Assembly: GCA_021816585.1 (NCBI GenBank)
Contig: JAKAXL010000004.1
Location: 1-49,963 of the forward strand
Direction of reading: 5' to 3'
Source: Pseudomonadota bacterium
Lineage (GTDB): Bacteria; Pseudomonadota; Gammaproteobacteria; Burkholderiales; Burkholderiaceae_C
DNA length: 49,963 nt
The notes under the pieces are model-generated. The model was not told where the DNA came from, did not search any database, and saw nothing but the letters and a program-made list of their open reading frames with translations. Of this stretch, positions 7,110 to 17,275 are shown in pieces. The translations under genes were made by a program, and so were the position numbers. How positions within the stretch are numbered: position 1 is the stretch's first letter; every line of letters starts with the position of its first letter.

Positions 7110-8576
7110 ATGAACACCGCCACCGAACCCGCACTGCTGCGCCTGCAAGAGGCGCGGCGGTTGTTGCTCGAGCCCTACGGCATCGACGAGTCCACGCTGC
7201 AGCGCGCGCTGGCCAGCGCCTTCGAGCACCGGCTGGACGACGCCGACATCTACCTGCAGTACACCCGCTCGGAGGGCTGGAGCCTCGAGGAGGGACTGGT
7301 CAAGAGCGGAAGCTTCGGCATCGAGCAGGGTTTCGGCATCCGCGCCATCGAGGGCGACAAGACCGCCTTCGCCTATTCGGACGACATTTCCGCGCAGCGC
7401 CTGCTGGAGGCGGCGTCGACGGTGCGCGCGATCGCGCGCCAGGGCCGCGGGCGCGTGCGCGTGGGCGCGGCGCCGCGCATCGGCGGCGGCCACCAGCTGT
7501 ACGACAGCCTCGACCCGCTGCAGGCGCTGGACTCGGCGGCCAAGGTGGCGCTGCTGGCGCGCGCCGACGAGATGGCGCGCTCCGCCGACTCCCGCGTGGT
7601 GCAGGTGATGGCCAGTCTGGCCGGCGAGTACGACGTGGTGCTGGTGATGCGCGCCGACGGCCTGCTGGCGGCCGACGTGCGCCCGCTGGTGCGCCTGAAC
7701 GTCAGCGTGATCGCCGAGCACGCGGGGCGGCGCGAGACCGGATCGTCGGGCGGCGGCGGGCGCTACGCGCTGGACCGCTTCGACGAGGCCACGCTGCGCC
7801 ACCACGTCGACGAGGCGGTGCGCCAGGCGGTGCTGAACCTGGAGTCGCGCCCGGCGCCGGCCGGCGAGATGAGCGTGGTGCTCGGCTCCGGCTGGCCCGG
7901 GATCCTGCTGCACGAGGCGATCGGCCACGGGCTCGAGGGGGACTTCAACCGCAAGGGTTCCAGCGCCTTCGCCGGGCGCATCGGGCAGCGCGTGGCGGCC
8001 CCGGGCGTCACCGTGCTCGACGACGGCACGCTGGCCGGGCGCCGCGGTTCGCTGAACATCGACGACGAGGGCCACCCGACCGAGCGCACCGTGCTGATCG
8101 ACAACGGGGTGCTGGTCGACTACATGCAGGATTCGCTGAATGCGCGCCTGATGAAGCGCAAGCCCACCGGGAACGCGCGCCGCGAGAGCTACGCGCACGC
8201 GCCGATGCCCCGCATGACCAATACCTACATGCTCGGCGGCGACCGCGACCCGCAGGAGATCGTCGCCAGCCTGGACCGCGGGCTGTACGCGGTGAACTTC
8301 GGCGGAGGCCAGGTCGACATCACCAGCGGCAAGTTCGTGTTCTCGGCCAGCGAGGCGTGGTGGGTGGAGAACGGCCGTCTGCAGTACCCGGTGAAGGGCG
8401 CGACCCTGATCGGCAACGGTCCGGACGTGCTGACCCGCGTCAGCATGATCGGCAACGACATGCAGCTCGACCCCGGAGTCGGGACCTGCGGCAAGGAAGG
8501 GCAGAGCGTTCCGGTGGGCGTCGGCCAGCCGACGCTGCGCATCGACCGCGTCACCGTCGGCGGGACCGGCAACTGA
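7110..8576 (+). CDS. tldD: Metalloprotease subunit TldD
   Basis: Catalytic subunit of the TldD/TldE (PmbA) zinc protease, which acts on unfolded peptides, on the CcdA antitoxin and in microcin maturation in enterobacteria. The 488-residue length is normal. The zinc-binding HEAIGH motif is at residues 268-273, followed by GLEGD. The conserved tail with SKFVFSASEAWW-like and VGTCGKEGQ segments is intact. The partner gene pmbA is not in the window. The ATG at 7110 fits the family N-terminus. Confidence 0.95.
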   Translation: MNTATEPALLRLQEARRLLLEPYGIDESTLQRALASAFEHRLDDADIYLQYTRSEGWSLEEGLVKSGSFGIEQGFGIRAIEGDKTAFAYSDDISAQRLLEAASTVRAIARQGRGRVRVGAAPRIGGGHQLYDSLDPLQALDSAAKVALLARADEMARSADSRVVQVMASLAGEYDVVLVMRADGLLAADVRPLVRLNVSVIAEHAGRRETGSSGGGGRYALDRFDEATLRHHVDEAVRQAVLNLESRPAPAGEMSVVLGSGWPGILLHEAIGHGLEGDFNRKGSSAFAGRIGQRVAAPGVTVLDDGTLAGRRGSLNIDDEGHPTERTVLIDNGVLVDYMQDSLNARLMKRKPTGNARRESYAHAPMPRMTNTYMLGGDRDPQEIVASLDRGLYAVNFGGGQVDITSGKFVFSASEAWWVENGRLQYPVKGATLIGNGPDVLTRVSMIGNDMQLDPGVGTCGKEGQSVPVGVGQPTLRIDRVTVGGTGN

Positions 8577-8586
8577 CCGCCCGGGG

Positions 8587-8606
8587 GCGCGGCGGCTGCG
8601 CCGCGC
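8587..8606. terminator. Hairpin after tldD
   Basis: Arms GCGCGGCG and CGCCGCGC around a 4-base loop, 10 bases after the tldD stop. It lacks a T-run, so intrinsic termination is uncertain. Confidence 0.3.
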
Positions 8607-8689
8607 GCGACCCCGGCCCGCCAAGCTAAGTCCTGCCTCAGTTTTCTCTGGTTGAATGCGGGCATCGAAGCTGCCCCCAAGGTCTTTCC

Positions 8690-9229
8690 ATGCCGTCGTC
8701 CGCCGTCGTCTACAACCCGCTGTCGCGCGCCCTGCACTGGAGCATCGTGCTGCTGGTCGCCGTCGAGTTCGTGCTGGCCTGGCTGATGCCCGACGTGCAT
8801 CGCGGCACGCAGCCGGTGGGGCTGATCGCCTGGCACATCGGCGTCGGCACCACCATCCTGGCGCTGATGCTGCTGCGCCTGCTGTGGCGCGGGGTCGGCG
8901 GCGCGCCGGCGCTGCTGCCGGGGCCGACCTGGCAACAGCACCTGGCCAAGCTGGTGCACGTGCTGCTGTACGCGGGCTTCGTGGTGCTTCCGCTGCTGGG
9001 CTGGGCGAATGCCTCGTCGCGCGGCTGGACCGTGCACCTGGCCGGAGTGGTCGGGCTGCCTGCGCTGGCGGCCAGCGGCGCCGTGTGGGCGCACAAGATG
9101 GGCAACGTGCACCAGGTGGTCGCCTACGTGCTGCTGGGCGCGATCGGACTGCACGTGGCGGGCGCGCTGTTCCACGGCGTGGTGTTGCGCGACGACACGC
9201 TGCGGCGCATGTGGCCGCGCAAGGCCTGA
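8690..9229 (+). CDS. Cytochrome b561 family membrane protein
   Basis: Di-haem membrane cytochrome of the bacterial CybB type, thought to move electrons between quinone and periplasmic or membrane partners. The 179-residue product has four hydrophobic segments (about 16-34, 44-65, 85-108 and 138-160). Histidines that could ligate haem lie in or near them: HW at about 16, WHIGVG near 48, VHVLLY near 90, and HKMGNVHQ plus GLHVAG in the last third. It begins about 110 bases after tldD and is probably transcribed separately. Confidence 0.87.
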   Translation: MPSSAVVYNPLSRALHWSIVLLVAVEFVLAWLMPDVHRGTQPVGLIAWHIGVGTTILALMLLRLLWRGVGGAPALLPGPTWQQHLAKLVHVLLYAGFVVLPLLGWANASSRGWTVHLAGVVGLPALAASGAVWAHKMGNVHQVVAYVLLGAIGLHVAGALFHGVVLRDDTLRRMWPRKA

Positions 9230-9288
9230 GCCCCGGCCCGAAGCGCCGCGCCGCGTTGCCGCGGCGCATCGCGGCCGGCAAGCCCTGC

Positions 9289-9318
9289 TTGGCGCGATGC
9301 AGCAGGCAGGCTTATACT
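9289..9318 (+). promoter_or_regulatory. Sigma-70-like promoter for the aromatic leader and DAHP synthase
   Basis: TTGGCG (9289-9294) and TATACT (9313-9318) with an 18-base spacer. Transcription would start about 9325, just before the leader peptide ATG at 9342. Confidence 0.6.
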
Positions 9319-9341
9319 GAGCCGCGAAACTTCTTCCTGCC

Positions 9342-9425
9342 ATGCCCTGCGCCCGCTTCTGGTTTTACGGCTTTTTTTGGTTCTCGCACCGCGCCGGCGG
9401 AGGGAGAGGGCACAGTCTGAGCTGA
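9342..9425 (+). CDS. Aromatic-rich leader peptide of the DAHP synthase attenuator
   Basis: A 27-codon open frame whose residues 6-14 read FWFYGFFWF: five Phe, two Trp and one Tyr in nine positions. It lies between a promoter and an intrinsic terminator just upstream of the gene for the first enzyme of aromatic amino acid synthesis. That is the layout of ribosome-mediated attenuation as in the trp and pheA leaders of enterobacteria. Ribosomes short of charged Phe, Trp or Tyr tRNA would stall at 9357-9383. The Shine-Dalgarno site is weak. It is too short for ordinary gene callers. Confidence 0.85.
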   Translation: MPCARFWFYGFFWFSHRAGGGRGHSLS

Positions 9426-9476
9426 ACCCCACGAAATTCCCGAAAAAACCGCCGGCCGAGCCCGGCGGTTTTTTTT
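9345..9476 (+). promoter_or_regulatory. Transcription attenuator with alternative RNA pairings
   Basis: Four segments can be drawn. Segment 1 (9345-9353, CCCTGCGCC) pairs with segment 2 (9396-9404, GGCGGAGGG) at 8 of 9 positions. Segment 2 shifted slightly (9393-9400, GCCGGCGG) pairs perfectly with segment 3 (9449-9456, CCGCCGGC). Segment 3 is also the 5' arm of the terminator. Segment 1 covers codons 2-4, just before the aromatic run. A ribosome stalled on the run would hide segment 1, free segment 2 to pair with 3 and prevent termination. The pairings are read from sequence and the mechanism follows known attenuators. Confidence 0.8.
9443..9476 (+). terminator. Intrinsic terminator of the attenuator
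   Basis: Stem CCGCCGG (9449-9455) with CCGGCGG (9462-9468), a 6-base loop, an A-run before it and eight T after it (9469-9476). It ends about 45 bases before the DAHP synthase start. Confidence 0.9.
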
Positions 9477-9519
9477 CGCCCCGGGCCCCGACGGACCCCC
9501 GAACCAGGAGCGCCAGGAG

Positions 9520-10677
9520 ATGTCCATGCTCGATCCCGCCAGTCCCGATTTCGCCCCCGAACGCGCGGGCGCCCGCGGCGCGCCCAGCGCCGAGCGCACC
9601 TCGTCCACCGACGACGAGCGTGTCGAGGACGTGCGCCCGCTGCCGGCCCCGGAGCAGCTGATCCGCCAGCTGCCGATCGCCGGCACCGCGGTGGAGACCC
9701 TGATCGGGCAGACCCGGCGCGCCGTGCATCGCATCGTGCAGGGGCAGGACGACCGGCTGCTGCTGGTCATCGGGCCGTGCTCGATCCACGACCCGAAGGC
9801 GGCGCGCGACTATGCGCAGCGCCTGCTCGAGCAGCGCCGCCGCCACGCGGCAGAGCTCGAGGTGGTGATGCGCGTGTACTTCGAGAAGCCGCGCACCACG
9901 GTGGGCTGGAAGGGCCTGATCAACGATCCGTACCTGGACCAGAGCTACCGCATCGACGACGGACTGCGCATGGCGCGCGAGCTGCTGATCGACCTCAACC
10001 GCATCGGCGTGCCCGCGGGCAGCGAGTTCCTCGACGTGATCTCGCCGCAATACATCGGCGACCTGATCTCGTGGGGCGCGATCGGCGCGCGCACCACGGA
10101 GAGCCAGGTGCACCGCGAACTGGCCTCCGGGTTGTCGGCGCCGATCGGTTTCAAGAACGGCACCGACGGCAACCTGCGCATCGCCATCGACGCCATCCTG
10201 GCGGCGCGGCGCCCGCACTCCTTCCTGTCGGTGCACAAGAGCGGACAGGTGTCGATCGTGCAGACCCGCGGCAACCAGGACACGCACGTGATCCTGCGCG
10301 GCGGGAGCCGGCCGAACTACGACGCGCCGAGCGTTCGCGCCGCCTGCGAGCAGCTGCACGCGGCCTCGCTGCAGTGCCGCCTGATGATCGACTGCTCGCA
10401 CGCCAACAGCGAGAAGAAGCACGAGCGCCAGCTGGTGGTGGCGCAGGACATCGGCGCCCAGCTGCGAGCCGGTGAGCGCTGCATCTTCGGCGTGATGGCC
10501 GAGAGCCACCTGGTCGGCGGGGCGCAGAAGTTCGCTCCGGGCCAGCACGATCCGGCGAGCCTGACCTACGGCCAGAGCATCACCGACGCCTGCCTCGGCT
10601 GGGACGATTCGCTGCGCCTGATGGACGAGCTGGCCGACGCCGTGCGCGCGCGCCGCGCGCGTGCCGCCCAGGCCTGA
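9520..10677 (+). CDS. aroG: 3-deoxy-7-phosphoheptulonate synthase, class I (AroG/AroF type)
   Basis: Condenses phosphoenolpyruvate and erythrose 4-phosphate to DAHP, the entry step of the shikimate pathway. The 385-residue product has the class Iα motifs [10 protein letters not shown], the [17 protein letters not shown] segment, [17 protein letters not shown] and DCSHANSEK with metal and substrate ligands. The N-terminus is about 30 residues longer than usual and Ala/Asp-rich. Two starts are possible: ATG 9520 (AGGAG at 9506-9510) and ATG 9526 (AGGAG at 9515-9519, better spaced). Expression is probably set by the attenuator upstream. Which aromatic amino acid inhibits the enzyme cannot be read here, so the letter of the symbol is uncertain. 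Confidence 0.93.
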   Translation: MSMLDPASPDFAPERAGARGAPSAERTSSTDDERVEDVRPLPAPEQLIRQLPIAGTAVETLIGQTRRAVHRIVQGQDDRLLLVIGPCSIHDPKAARDYAQRLLEQRRRHAAELEVVMRVYFEKPRTTVGWKGLINDPYLDQSYRIDDGLRMARELLIDLNRIGVPAGSEFLDVISPQYIGDLISWGAIGARTTESQVHRELASGLSAPIGFKNGTDGNLRIAIDAILAARRPHSFLSVHKSGQVSIVQTRGNQDTHVILRGGSRPNYDAPSVRAACEQLHAASLQCRLMIDCSHANSEKKHERQLVVAQDIGAQLRAGERCIFGVMAESHLVGGAQKFAPGQHDPASLTYGQSITDACLGWDDSLRLMDELADAVRARRARAAQA

Positions 10678-10701
10678 AGTCCCGCGCCGGCCCGGACTGC
10701 C

Positions 10702-10707
10702 TACAAT
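10702..10707 (+). promoter_or_regulatory. Candidate -10 box for purC
   Basis: TACAAT in the aroG-purC gap, about 160 bases before the purC ATG. The leader between them contains a CGCGGGCG/CGCCCGCG hairpin (about 10743-10772). No -35 or known riboswitch was recognised. Confidence 0.35.
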
Positions 10708-10865
10708 GTCGCGTCGCCGCCCGTGGCGCCGCGACACGGCGTCGCGGGCGTAGGCTTTTTCGCGCCCGCGGCGCGAATCCTCCCGCAGCCCCGTCCCCGG
10801 GCGCGCGGGCCGGGGCGTGCAGGCGCTTGCAGGCGTGCCCCCGGCCCGAGGCCCGACGCAAGCGC

Positions 10866-11759
10866 ATGAACGATACCCCACTGCTGAGCACCTCGATCCG
10901 TTCCCTCCCGCTGGTCGGCCGCGGCAAGGTGCGCGACAACTACGCCGTCGGCGACGACCTGCTGCTGATGGTCGCCAGCGACCGCATCTCGGCCTTCGAC
11001 GTGATCATGGACCAGGGCATCCCGGGCAAGGGACGCACGCTGACCGAGATCTCGCGCTTCTGGTTCCACCTGCTGGAGGACGTGATTCCCAACCACCTGA
11101 CCAGCATCGACCCCGAGTCGGTGGTGGCGCCCGACGAGCGCGAGCAGGTGCGCGGGCGCGCGCTGGTGGTCAAGCGCCTGCGCCCGCTGCCCATCGAGGC
11201 GGTGGTGCGCGGCTACCTCGCCGGATCGGGCTGGAAGGACTACCAGGCCGGCGGCAAGGTCTGCGACATCCAGCTGCCCTCCGGGCTGCAGCAGGCGGCA
11301 CGCCTGCCGCATCCGATCTTCACGCCGGCGATGAAGGCCGAGGCCGGCCAGCACGACGAGAACATCGATTTCGGCCACATGGTGCGCATGGTCGGCGTGG
11401 AAGTGGCGGCGCAGATCCGCGACATCAGCCTGGAGATCTACGGCCGCGCCGCCGCGCATGCGCAGGCGCGCGGGATCATCCTCGCCGACACCAAGTTCGA
11501 GTTCGGGCTGGACGCGCAGGAACGCCTGGTCTGGATGGACGAGGCGCTGACCCCCGATTCATCGCGTTTCTGGCCTGCCGACCAATGGCGCGAAGGCATC
11601 TCGCCCCCCAGTTTCGACAAGCAGTACCTGCGCGACTGGCTGGAGCAGGTGCCGGGCTGGAACAAGCAGGCGCCGGCGCCTGCACTGCCGCCCGAGGTGG
11701 TCGAGGCCACCGCGGCGCGCTATCGCGAGGCGCTGCAGCGCCTGACCCAGCCGGTGTAG
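10866..11759 (+). CDS. purC: Phosphoribosylaminoimidazole-succinocarboxamide synthase (SAICAR synthase)
   Basis: Joins CAIR and aspartate in purine synthesis. The 297-residue product has the [12 protein letters not shown] nucleotide-binding opening, [11 protein letters not shown], the [12 protein letters not shown] segment and the ADTKFEFG motif near the C-terminus. Its length fits the longer proteobacterial and fungal type. The ATG at 10866 matches the family N-terminus. An in-frame start at 10827 would add 13 residues. purE and purK follow after one converging gene. Confidence 0.94.
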   Translation: MNDTPLLSTSIRSLPLVGRGKVRDNYAVGDDLLLMVASDRISAFDVIMDQGIPGKGRTLTEISRFWFHLLEDVIPNHLTSIDPESVVAPDEREQVRGRALVVKRLRPLPIEAVVRGYLAGSGWKDYQAGGKVCDIQLPSGLQQAARLPHPIFTPAMKAEAGQHDENIDFGHMVRMVGVEVAAQIRDISLEIYGRAAAHAQARGIILADTKFEFGLDAQERLVWMDEALTPDSSRFWPADQWREGISPPSFDKQYLRDWLEQVPGWNKQAPAPALPPEVVEATAARYREALQRLTQPV

Positions 11760-11761
11760 CC

Positions 11762-11783
11762 GGCGCGCGCGGCGGCGCGCGCC
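11762..11783. terminator. Hairpin between convergent purC and the thioredoxin gene
   Basis: Arms GGCGCGCGC and GCGCGCGCC around a 4-base loop in the 41-base gap between two converging stops. There is no T-run. It may serve both directions. Confidence 0.4.
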
Positions 11784-11800
11784 CGAGGTGCCCCGCCCGC

Positions 11801-12688
11801 TCAGCTGAGCACGGTCATGCTCAGGCGGCGGCGGTACGACTCCACCGTGGGGTCGACCGCCGGGGGCTGGCCGTCGGCGGTCTTCGGCAGCGGCGGAGCC
11901 ATCAGCTCGAGCACCGCGACGTAGGCCCTGCGCGCGGCCTGCTCGTTCCACTCCTTGTCGCGCATCAGGATTTCCAGCAGTTCGTCCATCGCCGCCGTCC
12001 ACTGGCGTTGCGCCATGCGGCGCTGCGCGAGCAGGAAGCGGGCGTCGAAGTCGCGCCGGTCGGCGGCGATGCGCGCCGCCAGCAGCTCGTCGGCGGGCGC
12101 CTGCGCCGCGGCCTCGATGGCGTCCATCCAATGCTTGATCGCGCTCGCGCGCGGGTCGATCGCCAGCTTGCCCAGCAGCGGCTCGAAGGTGCGGCGGGCG
12201 TCGTCCAGGCGCTCGTGCAGCAGCAGCTGCAGCACGTAGTCTGCGCGCAGCGCGTCGTCGCCCGGGTTGGCGGCCAGCGCCTGCTGCGCGCGCTCCAGCG
12301 CGGCGCCCGGCTCCAGCGGGGCCTCGGCCTCGGCCTCGGCGGCCGGCTCGGGCTGCTCGTCGGCCGGCGGCACGTGGCGGTCGAGGAACTGGCGGATCTG
12401 TCCCTCGGGCAACGCGCCGACGAAGCCGTCCACCGGCTGCCCGTCCTTGAGCAGCACGACCATCGGGATGCTGCGCACGCCGAAGGCCGCGGCCAGGTCC
12501 TGCTCGTCCTCGGTGTTGATCTTCACCAGCTTGAAGCGCCCGGCGTAGGCGGTTTCCAGCTTCTCGAGGATCGGGCCGAGGGTGCGACAGGGCCCGCACC
12601 ACGGCGCCCACAGGTCGACCAGGACCGGCAGGCTGCGCGAGGCTTCGACCACTTCGGTCTCGAAATTGGCAATGGTTGCGTCGATCAT
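11801..12688 (-). CDS. Thioredoxin-TPR protein, YbbN/CnoX type
   Basis: A 295-residue cytoplasmic protein with an N-terminal thioredoxin domain (about 5-110; WAPWCGPC with Cys31 and Cys34) joined by a Glu/Ala-rich linker to a TPR-like helical region (about 145-275). YbbN (CnoX) of E. coli has this architecture and works with chaperones to protect oxidised proteins. E. coli YbbN lacks the CxxC pair, whereas many homologues, like this one, keep it and may be redox-active. ATG 12688 is preferred over the upstream in-frame start at 12766, because GGAGA lies 10 bases before it and homology starts there. It is divergent from purE. Confidence 0.88.
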   Translation of the reverse strand: MIDATIANFETEVVEASRSLPVLVDLWAPWCGPCRTLGPILEKLETAYAGRFKLVKINTEDEQDLAAAFGVRSIPMVVLLKDGQPVDGFVGALPEGQIRQFLDRHVPPADEQPEPAAEAEAEAPLEPGAALERAQQALAANPGDDALRADYVLQLLLHERLDDARRTFEPLLGKLAIDPRASAIKHWMDAIEAAAQAPADELLAARIAADRRDFDARFLLAQRRMAQRQWTAAMDELLEILMRDKEWNEQAARRAYVAVLELMAPPLPKTADGQPPAVDPTVESYRRRLSMTVLS

Positions 12689-12777
12689 GGCGAATGATTC
12701 TCCAAAACACCCAGGTGGGGTCGGCTGCGCCGTTTTCCAGTCCGCAGGCGCTGACGCACGAAGCATACCGGCGCCGG

Positions 12778-12783
12778 TAAAAT
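12778..12783 (+). promoter_or_regulatory. Candidate -10 box for purE-purK
   Basis: TAAAAT in the divergent gap, 28 bases before the purE ATG. No clear -35. Confidence 0.4.
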
Positions 12784-12811
12784 GGGGTGCTTTTCACGTG
12801 GGGGTCCCGAA

Positions 12812-13294
12812 ATGGCCTTGGTCGGCGTCGTCATGGGTTCGAGTTCCGACTGGGACGTCATGCAGCATGCGGCGCAGATGCTGCAGCGACTGCAGATCCC
12901 CTTCGAGGCGCGCGTGGTGTCGGCGCACCGCATGCCCGACGCGATGTTCGAGTACGCGTCGCAAGCGCGTGCGCGCGGCCTGGCGGCGATCATCGCCGGT
13001 GCCGGAGGCGCGGCGCACCTGCCGGGCATGCTGGCCGCCAAGACCACCGTTCCGGTGCTCGGCGTTCCGGTGCCGGGGCGCCACCTGCAGGGGCGCGATT
13101 CGCTGCTGTCGATCGTGCAGATGCCCAAGGGAGTCCCGGTGGCCACCTTCGCCATCGGCGAAGCGGGCGCCGCCAATGCGGCGCTGTTCGCCGCGGCGAT
13201 GCTGGCCGCCGCCGACCCCGGGCTGCAGCAACGCCTGGAGGACTTCCGCGCCGAGCAGACGGCGCAGGCCAGCGCGATGCGGGTGTCGCTGTGA
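12812..13294 (+). CDS. purE: 5-(carboxyamino)imidazole ribonucleotide mutase
   Basis: Converts N5-CAIR to CAIR in purine synthesis and forms an octamer in class I enzymes. The 160-residue product has the [10 protein letters not shown] phosphate-binding motif, VVSAHRMPD with the catalytic His, and [11 protein letters not shown]. The ATG at 12812 fits the family start. An upstream in-frame ATG at 12782 overlaps the presumed -10 box. The stop overlaps the GTG of purK. Confidence 0.95.
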   Translation: MALVGVVMGSSSDWDVMQHAAQMLQRLQIPFEARVVSAHRMPDAMFEYASQARARGLAAIIAGAGGAAHLPGMLAAKTTVPVLGVPVPGRHLQGRDSLLSIVQMPKGVPVATFAIGEAGAANAALFAAAMLAAADPGLQQRLEDFRAEQTAQASAMRVSL

Positions 13295-14490
13295 GCCAGG
13301 AGCGCGACGGATTCATCGCCCCCGGCGCGGTGCTGGGGGTGCTGGGCGGCGGCCAGCTCGGGCGCATGTTCGCGCAGTCGGCGCAGTCCGCCGGCTACGA
13401 GGTGGTGGTGCTGGAGCCGCAGCCGGCGTCGCCGGCGGCGCTGGTGACCACGCGCAACGTGGCCAGCGACTACGACGACACCGACGGACTGCACCGGATC
13501 GCGCGCACCGCGCGCGCCGTGACCATCGAGTTCGAGAACGTGCCGGCGGCCGCGCTGCAATGGCTGGACCAGCATGTGCGCCTGGCGCCGCATGCGCCGG
13601 CGGTGGCGGTGTGCCAGGACCGCGCGCAGGAGAAGGCCCTGTTCACGCGCCTGGGCGTGGCCTGCGCGCCGCATGCCCGCATCGACGGCGCGGCGACCTG
13701 CGGCGCCGCGGCCTCGCTGCCGCTGTTCCCGGGCATCCTGAAGACCTCGCGCATGGGCTACGACGGCAAGGGCCAGCAGTCGGTGCACGACGCGCAGCAG
13801 CTGCGCGCGGCGTGGGACGCGCTGGGCGGCGTGGACTGCGTGCTGGAGCGCCGCCTCGAGCTGGATTTCGAGCTGTCGGTGGTGCTGGCGCGCGGCGCCG
13901 ACGGCACCACCGTGCATTTCGAGCCGCAGCGCAACGTGCATCGCGACGGCATCCTGTTCTCCAGCACCGCGGCCGCCGGCGTGATCGACGACGCGCTGGC
14001 CGAGCAGGCGGTGCGCGCGGCGCGCGGAATCGCCAAGGGGCTGGGCTACGTCGGCGTGCTGTGCGTGGAGTTCTTCGTCACCCGCGGCGGCGAGCTGCTG
14101 GCCAACGAGATGGCCCCGCGTCCGCACAACTCGGGGCACCACACGATCGACTCCTGCGACGTGTCGCAGTTCGAGCTGCAGTGGCGTTGCCTGGTGGGCG
14201 CGCCGCTGCCGCAGCCGCGCCGGCACAGCGCCGCGCTGATGCTCAACCTGCTCGGCGACCTGTGGTTCGACGCCGGCGACGCGGTGCGCGAGCCGGACTG
14301 GGCGTCGGTGCTGGCGCTGCCCGGTGCGCACCTGCACCTGTACGGCAAGCAGCAGCCGCGGCGCGGCCGCAAGATGGGGCACCTGACCTTCACCGCGCCG
14401 GGGCTGCGCGAGGTGCGCGAGACGGCGCGCCAGGCCTGCGAGCGCCTGGGGCTGCGGCTGCCCGGGGCCGACGAATGGCCGGCCGGCTGA
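13291..14490 (+). CDS. purK: 5-(carboxyamino)imidazole ribonucleotide synthase
   Basis: ATP-grasp enzyme making N5-CAIR from AIR, bicarbonate and ATP. The 399-residue product has the [11 protein letters not shown] opening, an ATP-grasp central part ([27 protein letters not shown]) and the catalytic [22 protein letters not shown]-like region, here read at about residues 255-280. The GTG start shares four bases (GTGA, 13291-13294) with the purE stop, indicating coupled translation. Confidence 0.94.
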   Translation: MSQERDGFIAPGAVLGVLGGGQLGRMFAQSAQSAGYEVVVLEPQPASPAALVTTRNVASDYDDTDGLHRIARTARAVTIEFENVPAAALQWLDQHVRLAPHAPAVAVCQDRAQEKALFTRLGVACAPHARIDGAATCGAAASLPLFPGILKTSRMGYDGKGQQSVHDAQQLRAAWDALGGVDCVLERRLELDFELSVVLARGADGTTVHFEPQRNVHRDGILFSSTAAAGVIDDALAEQAVRAARGIAKGLGYVGVLCVEFFVTRGGELLANEMAPRPHNSGHHTIDSCDVSQFELQWRCLVGAPLPQPRRHSAALMLNLLGDLWFDAGDAVREPDWASVLALPGAHLHLYGKQQPRRGRKMGHLTFTAPGLREVRETARQACERLGLRLPGADEWPAG

Positions 14491-14534
14491 CCCGCGCGGC
14501 TGCGGCGAGTCCCGGCGAGTCCCGACGAATTCCG

Positions 14535-15503
14535 ATGAACCACGATGCGATCCGCGAGGCCGTGCGGCTGCTCGAAGCCGGGCGGCTGGTCGGGCTGCCC
14601 ACCGAGACGGTGTACGGCCTGGCCGCCGACGCGGCGAACGACTCCGCGGTGCGCGCGATCTACGCCGCCAAGGGGCGTCCGGCCGACCATCCGGTGATCG
14701 TGCACCTGCACCGCGACGCCGACCCGCTGCGCTGGGCGCGCGAGCTGCCGGAGGCCGCGCGGCGCCTGATCGAGGCCTTCTGGCCCGGGCCGCTGACCCT
14801 GGTGCTGCCGCGGCGCGACGGTGTCGCACGGGTCTGCGCGGCGGGGCAGGACACGATCGCGCTGCGTTGTCCCGACCACCCGCTGGCGCAGGCCGTGCTG
14901 GGCGCGCTGCATGGCGGGCAGGGCGGGCTGGCGGCCCCGTCGGCGAACCGCTTCGGGCGCATCAGCCCGACGCGGGCCGAGCATGTGCGGGCCGAACTCG
15001 GCGACGCCGTCGCGATGGTGCTCGACGGCGGGCCCTGCAGCGTCGGCATCGAAAGCACCATCGTCGACTGCAGCTCGGAGCATCCGCGCATCCTGCGTCC
15101 GGGCGGGCTGTCGGCCGGGCGCCTGGCCGAGGTGCTCGGGGTGGAACCGCACAGCCTGCGGGCCGACGCCGCGGCGCCGGCGCCGCGGGTCCCGGGCGCG
15201 CTGGCCTCGCACTACGCGCCGCGCACCCCGCTGCGCCTGCGCGAGGCTGCCGACATCGACACCGAGTGGCCGCGCAGTTGCGCGCACACCGCGGTGCTGG
15301 CGCGCCGCGCCGCCGTTGCCGGTGCGCATGCGCACTGGCTGGCGCTGCCGGCGGATCCGCAGGGCTACGCGCAGGCCCTGTACGCCGCGCTGCGCGCGCT
15401 GGACGCGCTGGGGCTGCGCCAGATCTGGGTCGAGCAATTGCCCGGGCAGGCCGACTGGGACGCTGCGCGCGACCGCCTGCGCCGCGCCGCATCCCTGCCC
15501 TGA
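14535..15503 (+). CDS. tsaC: L-threonylcarbamoyladenylate synthase, Sua5 type
   Basis: Makes threonylcarbamoyl-AMP from threonine, bicarbonate and ATP for tRNA t6A synthesis. The YrdC domain (about residues 1-200) has [27 protein letters not shown] and [13 protein letters not shown]-terminal Sua5 domain follows a [12 protein letters not shown] linker, so at 322 residues this is the longer Sua5 form rather than the short TsaC. The ATG at 14535 fits the family. An in-frame ATG at 14475 overlaps the end of purK. The gene is probably cotranscribed with purEK. Confidence 0.92.
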   Translation: MNHDAIREAVRLLEAGRLVGLPTETVYGLAADAANDSAVRAIYAAKGRPADHPVIVHLHRDADPLRWARELPEAARRLIEAFWPGPLTLVLPRRDGVARVCAAGQDTIALRCPDHPLAQAVLGALHGGQGGLAAPSANRFGRISPTRAEHVRAELGDAVAMVLDGGPCSVGIESTIVDCSSEHPRILRPGGLSAGRLAEVLGVEPHSLRADAAAPAPRVPGALASHYAPRTPLRLREAADIDTEWPRSCAHTAVLARRAAVAGAHAHWLALPADPQGYAQALYAALRALDALGLRQIWVEQLPGQADWDAARDRLRRAASLP

Positions 15504-15577
15504 ATCCGGACTCGCGCTTCGGATACAGTGCCTGCGGTGCGCGCCGCGGCGTCCGGATGGAGGGCGGCGCGCGAGAC

Positions 15578-15593
15578 CTGTATTTTCATACAG
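15578..15593 (+). promoter_or_regulatory. LexA (SOS) box upstream of recA
   Basis: CTGTATTTTCATACAG keeps the full CTGT(N8)ACAG frame of the proteobacterial LexA operator with an AT-rich core. It lies 66 bases before the recA ATG, next to the core promoter (possible -10 TACAGT, 15602-15607). Confidence 0.88.
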
Positions 15594-15659
15594 TCCTGTG
15601 ATACAGTGCCGGCCACGGCACGCGGGTGCCGCATGGGCGCGCCGCAGGCGGGGACGACG

Positions 15660-16727
<1,068 letters not shown>

Positions 16728-16735
16728 TCCGGCCC

Positions 16736-17275
16736 ATGCCCGGCGGCGCGCCTCCCCCGCGGCGCGACGAGCGTGCGGCGCTGCGCGCGCGTGCCTTGCG
16801 CATGCTGGCGCTGCGCGAGCATGGTCGCGCCGAGCTCGAGCGCAAGCTCTCGCATGCGCGCGGCACCGGGCAGCCGCCGGCGCCCGAACTGCTGCGCCGC
16901 GTGCTCGACGAGCTGCAGGCGCAGGGCCTGCTCGACGAGGCGCGCTTCGCGCAGTCCGTGGCGCGGCGCCTGGCGCAGCGCCACGGCAGCCTGCGCGTGC
17001 TCGGCGAACTCAAGCGCCAGGGTCTGGACGACGAGTTGGCGCGGCACGCGCTGCGCGAGGCCGAGTCCGAGCTCGAACCCGAGGCCGATCGCGCGCTGCG
17101 CCTGCTGCGCCGGCATGACCCGCAGCCGCCCGTCGATGCCGCGCAACGCGCGCGGCAGATGCGCTTCCTGCAACGCCGCGGCTTCAGCGCCGAGGCCGTG
17201 CGCGAGGCCATGCGCGTGCACGCGGGCGGCGCGCAATCGTCGCAATCGTCGCTGCACGACGACTGTGACGACTGA
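16736..17275 (+). CDS. recX: Regulatory protein RecX
   Basis: Small all-helical modulator that inhibits RecA filament growth. The 179-residue product has the family pattern of three-helix repeats: [37 protein letters not shown] and [16 protein letters not shown]. It begins 8 bases after the recA stop and is almost certainly cotranscribed. The C-terminus ends in a Ser/Gln/Asp-rich tail encoded by a short CAATCGTCG repeat. Confidence 0.9.
   Translation: MPGGAPPPRRDERAALRARALRMLALREHGRAELERKLSHARGTGQPPAPELLRRVLDELQAQGLLDEARFAQSVARRLAQRHGSLRVLGELKRQGLDDELARHALREAESELEPEADRALRLLRRHDPQPPVDAAQRARQMRFLQRRGFSAEAVREAMRVHAGGAQSSQSSLHDDCDD

Noticed and set aside
5952-9281. A very long minus-strand open frame running through tldD and the cytochrome gene
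   Set aside because: Only its last 271 codons (from 6767) have their own start with a ribosome site and protein-like composition. The rest mirrors tldD on the opposite strand, a common effect of high GC.
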